Assembly: GCF_900095745.1 (NCBI RefSeq)
Contig: NZ_FMIR01000015.1
Span: forward strand, 186,001 to 250,000
Reading direction: 5' to 3'
Length of the DNA stretch: 64,000 nt
From: Microbacterium oxydans
Lineage (GTDB): Bacteria > Actinomycetota > Actinomycetes > Actinomycetales > Microbacteriaceae
The notes under the pieces are model-generated. The model worked only from the letters and a program-made list of their open reading frames with translations. It was not told where the DNA came from and did not search any database. The position numbers and the translations under genes were made by a program. Positions within the stretch are counted from its first letter, which is position 1. Every line of letters begins with the position of its first letter. Below, one piece after another: positions 1 through 7,596 of this stretch.

Positions 1-472
1 GTCGAAGCAGAAGCTGCTGCTCGAGGTGCTCTCGTACCGCGATCAGACAGACGTCGCCGAACTCGCCGAGAAGCACATCCCCGGCGGCCCCGAGCTCTTC
101 CTGCACCTGGTGCGCACGGCCTACGCCAACGAGCGGCGCCCCGGCATCGTGCAGGCCTACACCGTGCTCTCGTCGGAATCCGTGACCGACGACCACCCCG
201 GCCGCGAGTACTTCGAGGATCGGTACACGACCCTCCGGCGCGAGGTCACCGCCGCCTTCCACGAGCTGTGCGCCCAGGAGGGCGTGCGCGATCCCGACAC
301 GATCGCCGACGCGGCGGCCGCGATCCTCGCCGTGATGGACGGGCTGCAGCTGCAGTGGCTCCTGCACCCCGGAACCGTCGAGCTGGGCGGGGCGAGCGAG
401 TTCGCGATCCGGGCGATCGTGAACGCGGTGCTGCATCCGGGGCCGGAGCTGTCGACCTACAGCCACCCCTGA
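1..472 (+). CDS. TetR-family regulator, C-terminal part (5' truncated by window edge)
   Basis: The frame is open from base 2 to the TGA at 470-472, so the gene starts outside the window. The visible 156 residues are largely helical and look like the ligand-binding/dimerisation half of a TetR/AcrR regulator. Typical features are a stretch around FLHLVRTAYANERRPG, then an FHELCAQEG helix and a final IADAAAAILAVMDGLQLQWLL helix, the usual last helix of TetR C-terminal domains. The DNA-binding helix-turn-helix would be upstream and is not visible. It ends 31 nt before the M20 amidohydrolase on the same strand and may regulate or be co-transcribed with it (inference). The family call rests on the C-terminal pattern only. 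Confidence 0.62.
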   Translation, partial: SKQKLLLEVLSYRDQTDVAELAEKHIPGGPELFLHLVRTAYANERRPGIVQAYTVLSSESVTDDHPGREYFEDRYTTLRREVTAAFHELCAQEGVRDPDTIADAAAAILAVMDGLQLQWLLHPGTVELGGASEFAIRAIVNAVLHPGPELSTYSHP

Positions 473-503
473 TCCGACCGGGCGTCACCGCTAGGCTCGG
501 GCC

Positions 504-1718
504 ATGACGATCGACCTCGAAGCGCTGTACATCGACCTGCATCAGCATCCGGAGCTCTCGTTCCAGGAGACGCGCACCGCCGGCATCGCCGCCCAGCATC
601 TGCGCGATCTCGGTCTCGAGGTCGAAGAAGGCGTGGGCGTCACCGGCGTCATCGGCGTGCTGCGCAACGGCGACGGGCCGGTCGTGTGGGCGCGCGCCGA
701 CATGGATGCACTGCCGGTCGAGGAGCAGACCGGGCTCGCGTACGCCAGCACCGCGCACGGCGTCGACCCTGCGGGCACGACCGTCCCCGTCATGCACGCC
801 TGTGGCCACGACATGCATGTGACGGCGATGATCGGCGCCGTCGAGAAGCTCGTCGCCGAACGCGACCAGTGGTCGGGCACTCTCGTCGTGGTGATCCAGC
901 CCGCCGAGGAGTACGGCGCAGGCGCGCGGGCGATGCTCGACGCCGGCATCCTCGACCGCTACCCGAAGCCCGACATCGTGCTCGGACAGCACGTCACCCC
1001 GCTGCCCGCCGGCATCATCGGCGTGCGCAGCGGCACCCAGATGGCGGCATCCGACGGTCTGACCGTGACGCTGCACGGGCGCGGCGGTCACGGTTCCCGC
1101 CCGCACGCCACGATCGACCCGGTGGTCATGGCCGCGGCGACCGTGATGCGCCTGCAGACCATCACATCGCGCGAGATCGACCCGCAGGGCGTGGCCGTCG
1201 TGACGGTCGGCTCGATCCACGCCGGGCTCAAGAACAACATCATCCCCGCCGAGGCGAAGCTCGAACTCAGCCTGCGCTACCCGAACGAAGAGGCGCGCGA
1301 GAAGGTGCTCGCGAGCGTCGAGCGCATCGTGCGCGCCGAAGCCGCGGCGTCCGGCGCCGAGCGGGAGCCCGAGATCCGCACCGACCACACCCTTCCCGCC
1401 ACGATCAACGACGAGGATGCCACGGCGCGGGTGACCGCAGCACTGCAGCGTACCCTCGGCGAAGCATCCGTCATCGACCCCGGCATGTTCACCGGCAGCG
1501 AGGACGTCTCGTGGTTCGCGCGGGATGCCGGAGCGCCGCTGGTGTTCTGGTTCTGGGGCGGCATCGACCCGGTCCGTTTCGCCGAGGCGAGCGCGGCCGG
1601 GCGCCTCGAGAAGGACATCCCGACCAACCACTCCCCGTTCTTCGCCCCCGAGATCCACCCGACGATCGAAGTCGGCGTCACGGCACTGTCGGCCGCGGCG
1701 CGGGAGTTCCTCGGCTGA
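504..1718 (+). CDS. M20-family amidohydrolase (hippurate / N-acyl-amino-acid hydrolase type)
   Basis: A 404-residue cytoplasmic metallopeptidase-like amidohydrolase. The M20 metal-binding elements are visible: DMDALPVEE (about residues 67-74), HACGHDMH (about 98-105) and the catalytic pair in QPAEEYGAG (Glu near 135/136). The GGHGSRPH segment lies in the lid/dimerisation domain and SEDVSWF near the C-terminus. Family members cleave N-acyl amino acids such as hippurate, or the IAA-amino-acid type, and the exact substrate cannot be read here. The ATG at 504 is the first in-frame start consistent with family length. The gene follows the TetR-type gene by 31 nt in the same direction, which suggests a regulator-enzyme pair. 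Confidence 0.85.
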   Translation: MTIDLEALYIDLHQHPELSFQETRTAGIAAQHLRDLGLEVEEGVGVTGVIGVLRNGDGPVVWARADMDALPVEEQTGLAYASTAHGVDPAGTTVPVMHACGHDMHVTAMIGAVEKLVAERDQWSGTLVVVIQPAEEYGAGARAMLDAGILDRYPKPDIVLGQHVTPLPAGIIGVRSGTQMAASDGLTVTLHGRGGHGSRPHATIDPVVMAAATVMRLQTITSREIDPQGVAVVTVGSIHAGLKNNIIPAEAKLELSLRYPNEEAREKVLASVERIVRAEAAASGAEREPEIRTDHTLPATINDEDATARVTAALQRTLGEASVIDPGMFTGSEDVSWFARDAGAPLVFWFWGGIDPVRFAEASAAGRLEKDIPTNHSPFFAPEIHPTIEVGVTALSAAAREFLG

Positions 1719-1747
1719 ACCCGCGGGCTCGGCTCGGCTGACGGGGT

Positions 1748-1813
1748 CGCGCTCCCGTCGGAGAAACGCGCTCCCGTCGCACTTTCGGGCGGGAAATGGC
1801 CGACGGAAGTGCG
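1748..1813. repeat. 66-bp intergenic palindromic element A (19-bp phased direct repeats plus inverted copy)
   Basis: The 13-bp word CGCGCTCCCGTCG occurs at 1748-1760 and again at 1767-1779, exactly 19 bp later. An inverted, slightly changed copy (CGACGGAAGTGCG) closes the element at 1801-1813. A 66-bp element of the same layout lies at 3396-3461; lined up without gaps the two agree at roughly 48 of 66 positions. It occupies the gap between the M20 gene and the carboxypeptidase gene. The rest of that 279-bp gap (to 1997) shows no convincing gene. A role as a 3'-end RNA structure or terminator is inference, as no T-tract follows. Confidence 0.6.
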
Positions 1814-1997
1814 GATCTCCGCGGCCGGCGGGGCGCGAGAGAGCGCGTGTCCCCCGAATGGCCGATAGCGCCGCGCATCGGATGTCCGCCATGATGACGG
1901 GATGGTTCCTCGGAAGGGCTCTGCCTCGAGGTCGGAGTGGACTTTCCTGGAGGTACCTCGTGCTCATGCCGTACGCCATCGGTGACGGGCCCTGTCG

Positions 1998-3347
1998 TTG
2001 ACCGCGCCGAATCAACCCACGGACGATCTCTCCGACTTCGCGGATTTGATGACCCGCGAGCAGGAGTTCGCTTCCCCTCGTGATCTCGATCCGGAGGCCC
2101 ACAGGCGACGCAGACGCCGGGGGCTTCTCATCACCGCGATCTGTCTCGGCCTGCTGCTGGCTGCGACCGGAGGGTACATCGCGTGGGCTCTCACCGCGCC
2201 GGTGAAACCGCCGGCCGTGACGACGCAGATACCCCCGGTGCCGGTCGGCGGTGCCGCGTCCATCGCGGCGGTTCCCGCGGGGGCTTCGGCGATCAGCATC
2301 TCCGGCGCGGACGAATACCTGGGTGAGGGGGCGAGCGGAATCTGGTCGTCGAGCGGAACCGGCGAAGCTCTCCCCATCGCGAGCATCACCAAGCTCATCA
2401 CCGCGCTGGTCATCCTCGACGCCGTCCCGCTCGCCTCCGCTGACGACCCCGGGCCCACCATCACTTTCAGCGAGTCCGACAACGACCTCTACGACCGGTA
2501 CTACGTGCTGGGCGCCACCATCGCCCCCATGCCCACGGGCACCTCGATGTCGCTGCACGATGCCCTGGCCGCCATGCTGATCCCCTCGGCGAGCAACTAC
2601 GCCGAAGCGCTCTCCTCCCGGATCTTCGGATCGCAGAACGCGTTCCTCGGCGCGACGCGCGACTGGCTCTCCGCCCACGGCTTGACGGGCACCACGATCA
2701 CCGAGCCCACCGGCATCAGCCCGCGCAATACGAGCACGACTGCCGACCTCCTGACCATCGGGAAGCTGGCCTCGGCGAATCCGACGATCGCTCAGATCGT
2801 CGCGACCCCGTCGATCTCCCTCCCCGGCGCCGGCCAGCTGTACAACACCAACGGCCTGCTCGGAACGAGCGGGATCACGGGGATGAAGACGGGCACCCTG
2901 GGCCACGGCACGTACAGCCTGCTGTACAACGCGACTCTCGTCGTGGGTGCCGACGAACCACTCGCGGTGACAGGCGTCATCCTCGGAGGACCGACGCGCG
3001 AGTCCGTGAACGGCAGCGTGCTCGCCACCCTGGACAGCGTCCGTACCGGCTTCCACGAGGTGCCCGTCGCGACATCCGGACAGGAGGTCGGCACGATCAC
3101 GACACCCTGGGGCTCCACCGCCCAGCTGGTCATCGGCGAGGACGCAGCGGTCTTCACCTGGTCGGACACTCCGATCGTCGCGACGATGGACATCGAGACC
3201 CCGCCGACCTCCCGCGACGGCTCGGTCGTGGGGAGCGTCACCTGGACGGCCGGCCCGCACACCGTCACTGCCCCGGTCGAGATCAAGGGGAACGTCGACC
3301 CGCCGTCCGAGTGGTGGCGGCTCACCCACCCGTCAGAGCTCGGCTGA
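1998..3347 (+). CDS. S11-type D-alanyl-D-alanine carboxypeptidase (penicillin-binding protein), membrane-anchored
   Basis: A 449-residue protein with an arginine-rich cytoplasmic segment (residues 37-41), one transmembrane helix (about 42-66) and an extracytoplasmic PBP domain. The active-site SxxK is ASITK (Ser129, Lys132) and the KTG triad is at 297-299. The SxN position reads S197-A198-S199 followed by Asn200, so the usual Asn is replaced or shifted by one. The domain trims pentapeptide stems of peptidoglycan, and a small C-terminal beta domain (about 360-435) follows. The start is TTG at 1998, with a stop codon in frame at 1983. ATG 2049 is the alternative, and neither has a strong ribosome-binding site. 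Flanked on both sides by related 66-bp repeats. Confidence 0.85.
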   Translation: MTAPNQPTDDLSDFADLMTREQEFASPRDLDPEAHRRRRRRGLLITAICLGLLLAATGGYIAWALTAPVKPPAVTTQIPPVPVGGAASIAAVPAGASAISISGADEYLGEGASGIWSSSGTGEALPIASITKLITALVILDAVPLASADDPGPTITFSESDNDLYDRYYVLGATIAPMPTGTSMSLHDALAAMLIPSASNYAEALSSRIFGSQNAFLGATRDWLSAHGLTGTTITEPTGISPRNTSTTADLLTIGKLASANPTIAQIVATPSISLPGAGQLYNTNGLLGTSGITGMKTGTLGHGTYSLLYNATLVVGADEPLAVTGVILGGPTRESVNGSVLATLDSVRTGFHEVPVATSGQEVGTITTPWGSTAQLVIGEDAAVFTWSDTPIVATMDIETPPTSRDGSVVGSVTWTAGPHTVTAPVEIKGNVDPPSEWWRLTHPSELG

Positions 3348-3395
3348 GCGACCGCAGACCGAGGGCTGAGGCGGCCCGCTCGCGCGAGCGTGAAT

Positions 3396-3461
3396 CGCAC
3401 TTCCGTCGGTGAATCGCGCTCCAGCCGGACGTACTGCCACGAAACGTGCGCGGGAAGTGCG
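3396..3461. repeat. 66-bp intergenic palindromic element B
   Basis: Same layout and length as the element at 1748-1813. CGCACTTCCGTCG is at 3396-3408, a related copy CGCGCTCCAGCCG at 3415-3427 (19 bp later) and the inverted copy at 3449-3461 (CGCGGGAAGTGCG). It sits between two convergent genes, the carboxypeptidase (ends 3347) and the alarmone synthetase (ends 3512). That position would suit a bidirectional 3'-end structure. Confidence 0.6.
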
Positions 3462-3511
3462 GTTGGCCGCGGCGGGCGAGAGCAGAGACGACGGGGGCGG
3501 GCGCCGCGGGG

Positions 3512-4246
3512 CTAGACCCCGACGACCCGCGGATCAGCCGGGGCGGGCGGTGTCGCGCGCGGCGCAGGGGGCGGCGGCGGGGCGAGCTGACGCTGGGGCA
3601 CGCCGTGGGCCTCACGATGCAGGCGCTCCATGCGACTGTCGAGCTCGGAGGCGGCATCCGCGGCATCCGACAGGCTGTCGACGAGGTGCGAGGGCACCTG
3701 GTTCGAGAACTTGTAATAGATCTTGTGCTCGAGGCTGGCCCAGAAGTCCATCGCGATCGTGCGGAACTGCACCTCGACCGGCACCGCCAGCGCGCCGGTC
3801 GACAGGAACACGGGCACCTCGATGATCGCGTGCAGGCTCTTGTAGCCGTTGTCCTTCGGGTGCGCGATGTAGTCCTTGACAGTGCGCACCGTGACATCGT
3901 CCTGCGCGGTGAGCAGGTCGAACAGCCGATACACGTCGGCGACGAAACTGCAGGTCACGCGCACGCCGGCGATGTCGGTGATCTCGGCGCGGATGCGGTC
4001 GAAGTCGGGCTCGTCGATGCCCTTGCGGGCGAGCTTCTCGACGATGCTGTCCGGCGACTTCAGACGGCTCTTCACGTGCTCGATCGGGTTGTACGCGTGA
4101 TCGTGCGTGAACTCGTCACGGAGGATCGAGATCTTGGTCTCGACCTCGCGCATCCCGAACTCGTACTCGCGCAGGAACCGCTGCAGCTCGTCACGCAGCT
4201 CGCGGGCCTGGTTGATCGTGTCCTCGGTGACGTGAACGGTCGACAT
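3512..4246 (-). CDS. Small alarmone synthetase (RelA/SpoT-type GTP pyrophosphokinase domain)
   Basis: A 244-residue single-domain (p)ppGpp synthetase without HD hydrolase, TGS or ACT domains, so it belongs to the small alarmone synthetases. Conserved elements include DIAGVRVTC, the substrate-binding loop AHPKDNGYKSLH, the catalytic strand VPVEVQFRT (Glu) and MDFWASLEHKIYYK. The C-terminal 35 residues are proline/alanine rich and probably disordered. ATG at 4246 (MSTVHVTED) is preferred over an upstream in-frame Met because family members begin close to this point. Such enzymes transfer pyrophosphate from ATP to GDP/GTP/GMP under stress and are usually controlled at expression level. It transcribes convergently with the carboxypeptidase gene. 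Confidence 0.88.
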   Translation of the reverse strand: MSTVHVTEDTINQARELRDELQRFLREYEFGMREVETKISILRDEFTHDHAYNPIEHVKSRLKSPDSIVEKLARKGIDEPDFDRIRAEITDIAGVRVTCSFVADVYRLFDLLTAQDDVTVRTVKDYIAHPKDNGYKSLHAIIEVPVFLSTGALAVPVEVQFRTIAMDFWASLEHKIYYKFSNQVPSHLVDSLSDAADAASELDSRMERLHREAHGVPQRQLAPPPPPAPRATPPAPADPRVVGV

Positions 4247-4306
4247 GGCATCGACGTTACGCGTTCGTGATCGGAAGCCGCTGTGGATACCCGATGTCCT
4301 CACGAC

Positions 4307-5392
4307 TCACATGCGGCGGACTCCGGGGAGCGGGGAGGCGACGTCCGTCCGCGCATCGACCAGCTGTTGCCCGGAGAGGACGCCGGGCAGGCCACGCCCG
4401 GAGCGGGTCGTGAACAGCAGGACGACCGCGACGAGGAACAGCACGGCCGACGCGAACCCGAAGATCCCCCCGGGCAGCTGAAGAGCGCTGATCCCTCCGA
4501 GACCGCCCGCCCAGCGCAGGAGGCGCGCGACCGGTGCGGGCAGCCGGGACCCCGTGTACCGGAGCTGCACGGCGACGTCACCGATCGAACGCCCGCCGAT
4601 CAGGATCAGCACCAGGAACAATGCGGACGGGACGATCGTGGCCGCCGCGGAAGAGAGAGTGCCGTCGAGCACCGCGGCCCGATCCTTCACGACGAACTCC
4701 AGCCACACCTGCACGGTCACGCCGGCGCCCACGCTCAGGAATCCGTAGGCGAGGACGTCGCACAGCATCGCGAGGGCGCGGCGACCGCGGGTGACCGGAC
4801 GGGGAAGGTCGGCGTCGGGGCGCGCCTCCGCGCCGCGCAGCGACCGCGGGACGACGAGAGCGAGGGTGCAGCCGACGACAGCACCGAGGGTGTTCGTCAT
4901 CAGATCACCCACGTCGAAGAAGCGATACGCGCAGGGGTAGACACCCCACACCCCGGTCAGCTGCGTCGTCTCGATCAACAGCGACAGTCCGAATCCGGCG
5001 GCGAGCGCCACCAGGATGCCGCGACCGGCGAGGACCCGCACGAAGAAGCCGAGCGGGAGGAACAGCAGCACGTTGAACACCAGCTGCAGCAGGGCCGGCT
5101 GCCGCAGCGGGTTGCCCGGCGCCGCGAACGCCTTCTGCACGTCGCGCACGACCGACATCGGATCGGTGATCGCCCCGACGCAGCGGATCGTATCCGGGTC
5201 GGGCAGGGGAAGCAGGGTGTACGTCCAGATCGCCCAGAAGTAGATCAGGGCCGACAGCCAGAGCAGCGTGCGCCCGAGGCCGAGCCGCCCGCGCCGCCGG
5301 TAGCTGATCGCCACGAACGGCACGAACAGGAGGATGCCGAAAGCCACTCCGATCGCGATGGCGATGAACCCGAGCAGCACCTGATCTTCCAC
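4307..5392 (-). CDS. VanZ-like membrane protein fused to a C-terminal RDD-type domain
   Basis: A 361-residue polytopic protein. Residues 1-190 carry the VanZ pattern: an N-terminal helix, WTYTLLPLPDPD, then FNVLLFLPLGFF, SLLIETTQL and the FFDVGDLMTNTLGAVVG motif. From about 215 a second unit resembles RDD domains: a helix with MLCDVLAYGF, another with FLVLILIGGRSIGD, and the ending RGLPGVLSGQQLVDAR. VanZ proteins are linked to teicoplanin tolerance in enterococci, but most family members have unknown roles, so no resistance function is claimed. It is divergent from the KimA-like gene across a 113-bp region carrying the shared CCGTGAG boxes. Confidence 0.8.
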   Translation of the reverse strand: MEDQVLLGFIAIAIGVAFGILLFVPFVAISYRRRGRLGLGRTLLWLSALIYFWAIWTYTLLPLPDPDTIRCVGAITDPMSVVRDVQKAFAAPGNPLRQPALLQLVFNVLLFLPLGFFVRVLAGRGILVALAAGFGLSLLIETTQLTGVWGVYPCAYRFFDVGDLMTNTLGAVVGCTLALVVPRSLRGAEARPDADLPRPVTRGRRALAMLCDVLAYGFLSVGAGVTVQVWLEFVVKDRAAVLDGTLSSAAATIVPSALFLVLILIGGRSIGDVAVQLRYTGSRLPAPVARLLRWAGGLGGISALQLPGGIFGFASAVLFLVAVVLLFTTRSGRGLPGVLSGQQLVDARTDVASPLPGVRRM

Positions 5393-5424
5393 AGCGTGCC
5401 AGTGTAGCCGCGGCCGTAAGGATT

Positions 5425-5477
5425 CCGTGAGGGACCCGCATCCGACCGTAGGGATTCCGTGAGGATCGCGTGAGGAT
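5425..5477. promoter_or_regulatory. Putative KdpE-type operator of the KimA-like gene (CCGTGAG boxes)
   Basis: CCGTGAG at 5425-5431 is followed by ACCCG at 5434-5438 and GCATCC at 5438-5443. GTAGGG then lies at 5448-5453 and CCGTGAGGATCG at 5457-5468, 32 bp after the first box. A further CGTGAGGAT at 5469-5477 repeats with an 11-bp period, the spacing typical of OmpR-family sites. A -10-like TAGTGT (5492-5497) lies 35 bp after 5457 and 8 nt before a GTG codon at 5506. The same words and the same 35-bp spacing occur in front of kdp (13345-13428). Assignment to KdpE is inference. Confidence 0.6.
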
Positions 5478-5505
5478 GCCGTCAGCAGGCGTAGTGTCGC
5501 CGGAC

Positions 5506-7581
5506 GTGTCCAACGAAAACAGGGAGAGCGCGGACGCGCCCCCGCGCGCGAAGCGCATCATCATCGGGGAACCGCTGACGAGCCAGCAGGTCGACGACCA
5601 GCTGCTCCCCAAGCGCATGGCACTGCCGATCTTCGCGTCGGACGCGCTGAGCTCCGTGGCCTACGCGCCGCAGGAACTCGTGATGATCCTGCTGATCGGC
5701 GGGCTCACCTTCCTCTCCTTCACGCCGCTCGTCGCGATCTCGGTCGTGGTGCTGCTCATCGTGGTCGTGCTCAGCTACCGGCAGCTCATCAAGGCCTACC
5801 CCTCGGGCGGCGGCGACTACGAGGTCGCGTCGAAGAACCTGGGCGAGATCCCCGGTGTGATCGTCGCCGCGGCGCTCCTGGTCGACTACGTGCTGACCGT
5901 GGCCGTGTCGGTCGCATCCGGCGTCGACAACATCATCTCGGCGGTGCCCGGCCTCGACCCGTTCCGCGTGGAACTCGCGGTCGGCTTCGTGATCCTCATC
6001 ATCGTCGTGAACCTGCGCGGGGTTCGCGAGGCGTCTCTCGTCTTCGCGATCCCGACGTACGTCTTCATCGCGTCGGTCGGCATCATGATCGTGACCGGCC
6101 TGATCCGCACGTTCCTGGGCGATGCTCCCGTGGCCTCGAGTGCGGACTTCTCCGTGCAGGCCGAGAGTCTCAGCCAGGCCGCGGTGATCCTGCTGATCCT
6201 GCGCGCGTTCTCGAGCGGATGCTCCGCCCTCACCGGCGTCGAGGCCGTGTCGAACGGTGTGCCCGCCTTCCGGGCCCCGAAGGTGCGCAACGCGCAGTCG
6301 ACCCTCGTGCTGATGGGGTCGATCGCCGCCTGTCTGTTCGCCGGACTCACCGCTCTCGCCCTCATCACCGGCGTGCACTACGCCGAGAACCCGTGCGACC
6401 TGATCGGGTTCGACTGCACGAACCCGCAGCCGAGCCTGATGGCGCAGATCGCCTCGGCGACGTTCGGCGGCGGCAGCATCGCCTTCTTCATCGTGCAGGC
6501 CGCGACCGCGTGCGTGCTGCTGCTCGCCGCGAACACCGCCTTCAACGGATTCCCGCTGCTGGGCGCCGTGCTCGCTCGCGACGGCTACGCCCCGAAGTCG
6601 CTCAACACCCGCGGCGACCGCCTCGTGTTCTCGAACGGCATGATCCTGCTGGGCATCGCGGCGATCGCCGTGCTCGTCGTGTTCCAGGCGAAGCTGACCA
6701 CCCTGATCCAGCTGTACATCATCGGCGTTTTCGTGTCGTTCTCCCTCGGGCAGATCGGCATGGTCCGGCACTGGCGGCGCGTGCTGCGCGGGCCCATCGA
6801 AAGCAAGGCAGGATCCGGTATCGACGGAGCATCGGCATCCGACCGCCGCTCGGCGAAGATCGGGCTCATCATCAACTCCGCCGGTGCGGTGATGACCGTG
6901 CTCGTGCTCCTCATCGTGACGATCACCAAGTTCACGCACGGCGCCTACCTGGTGTTCTTCGCGATCCCGATCCTCGCGTTCCTCATGCTGGGCGTGAAGA
7001 GGTACTACCGCGACGTCGAACACGAGATCGCGATCGACGACACCACCAAGTTCGGCGCGACCGGCGACCTCGCCATCGTGCTCGTCAACCGACTGCAGAA
7101 GCCCGTCGTGAAGGCCATCGACTATGCGATCGCGGCCAAGCACGGCAAGACCCTCGCGGTGCACGTGGCCGTGGCCTCCGACGACGCCGCCACGCTGCAG
7201 CAGGAGTGGGCCGACCACCTCGTGCCCATCCCGCTCGTGATCGTCGAGTCGCCGTACCGCTCGTTCGCGCAGCCGGTCACCCAGTTCATCAAGCAGTACC
7301 GCGAGAAGCACGGCTCCTCCGTCGTGACGGTATACCTGCCGCAGTACATCGTGGGGCACTGGTGGGAGTCGTTCCTGCACAACCGTCGCGCCCGCCGGCT
7401 CGCGAACCAGCTGATGCTCGTCCACGGGGTGTCGATCACCCTCGTGCCCTGGCTGCTCGACTCGTCGGAGCTCATCTACGGCCGCCGCTCCCGTCCGCTG
7501 CCGGGTCAGCAACGCGCCGGGCGGCCCGTGGTCGTGAACGGCCGCCGCGCGCACCGGCCCGGGGGTCCGCCGCAGGAGTAG
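5506..7581 (+). CDS. APC-superfamily permease of the KimA (YdaO) potassium-transporter type
   Basis: About 691 residues with roughly 12 transmembrane helices followed by a cytoplasmic alpha/beta domain (from about 520) of universal-stress type. The N-terminal signature LPKRMALPIFASDALSSVAY matches the KimA/YdaO branch, whose Bacillus member imports K+ and is controlled by c-di-AMP. Other landmarks are the RAFSSGCSALTGVEAVSNG stretch and NTAFNGFPLL. The start is uncertain: the frame is open from GTG 5470, but that codon lies inside the repeat boxes. GTG 5506 follows a -10-like TAGTGT by 8 nt and would be leaderless. Potassium as substrate is supported by the promoter words shared with kdp. Amino-acid transport remains possible. 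Confidence 0.75.
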   Translation: MSNENRESADAPPRAKRIIIGEPLTSQQVDDQLLPKRMALPIFASDALSSVAYAPQELVMILLIGGLTFLSFTPLVAISVVVLLIVVVLSYRQLIKAYPSGGGDYEVASKNLGEIPGVIVAAALLVDYVLTVAVSVASGVDNIISAVPGLDPFRVELAVGFVILIIVVNLRGVREASLVFAIPTYVFIASVGIMIVTGLIRTFLGDAPVASSADFSVQAESLSQAAVILLILRAFSSGCSALTGVEAVSNGVPAFRAPKVRNAQSTLVLMGSIAACLFAGLTALALITGVHYAENPCDLIGFDCTNPQPSLMAQIASATFGGGSIAFFIVQAATACVLLLAANTAFNGFPLLGAVLARDGYAPKSLNTRGDRLVFSNGMILLGIAAIAVLVVFQAKLTTLIQLYIIGVFVSFSLGQIGMVRHWRRVLRGPIESKAGSGIDGASASDRRSAKIGLIINSAGAVMTVLVLLIVTITKFTHGAYLVFFAIPILAFLMLGVKRYYRDVEHEIAIDDTTKFGATGDLAIVLVNRLQKPVVKAIDYAIAAKHGKTLAVHVAVASDDAATLQQEWADHLVPIPLVIVESPYRSFAQPVTQFIKQYREKHGSSVVTVYLPQYIVGHWWESFLHNRRARRLANQLMLVHGVSITLVPWLLDSSELIYGRRSRPLPGQQRAGRPVVVNGRRAHRPGGPPQE

Positions 7582-7596
7582 ACGCCGCGGCTCTCG

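Noticed and set aside
246..3329. Long minus-strand open frame opposite the M20 and carboxypeptidase genes
   Set aside because: Both sense-strand genes have clear catalytic motifs, and the antisense product is compositionally biased with no motif.
4307..5392. VanZ-like domain as evidence of glycopeptide resistance
   Set aside because: VanZ-like domains are widespread membrane proteins. This one is 40 kb from the Van-like operon and fused to an RDD-type unit.
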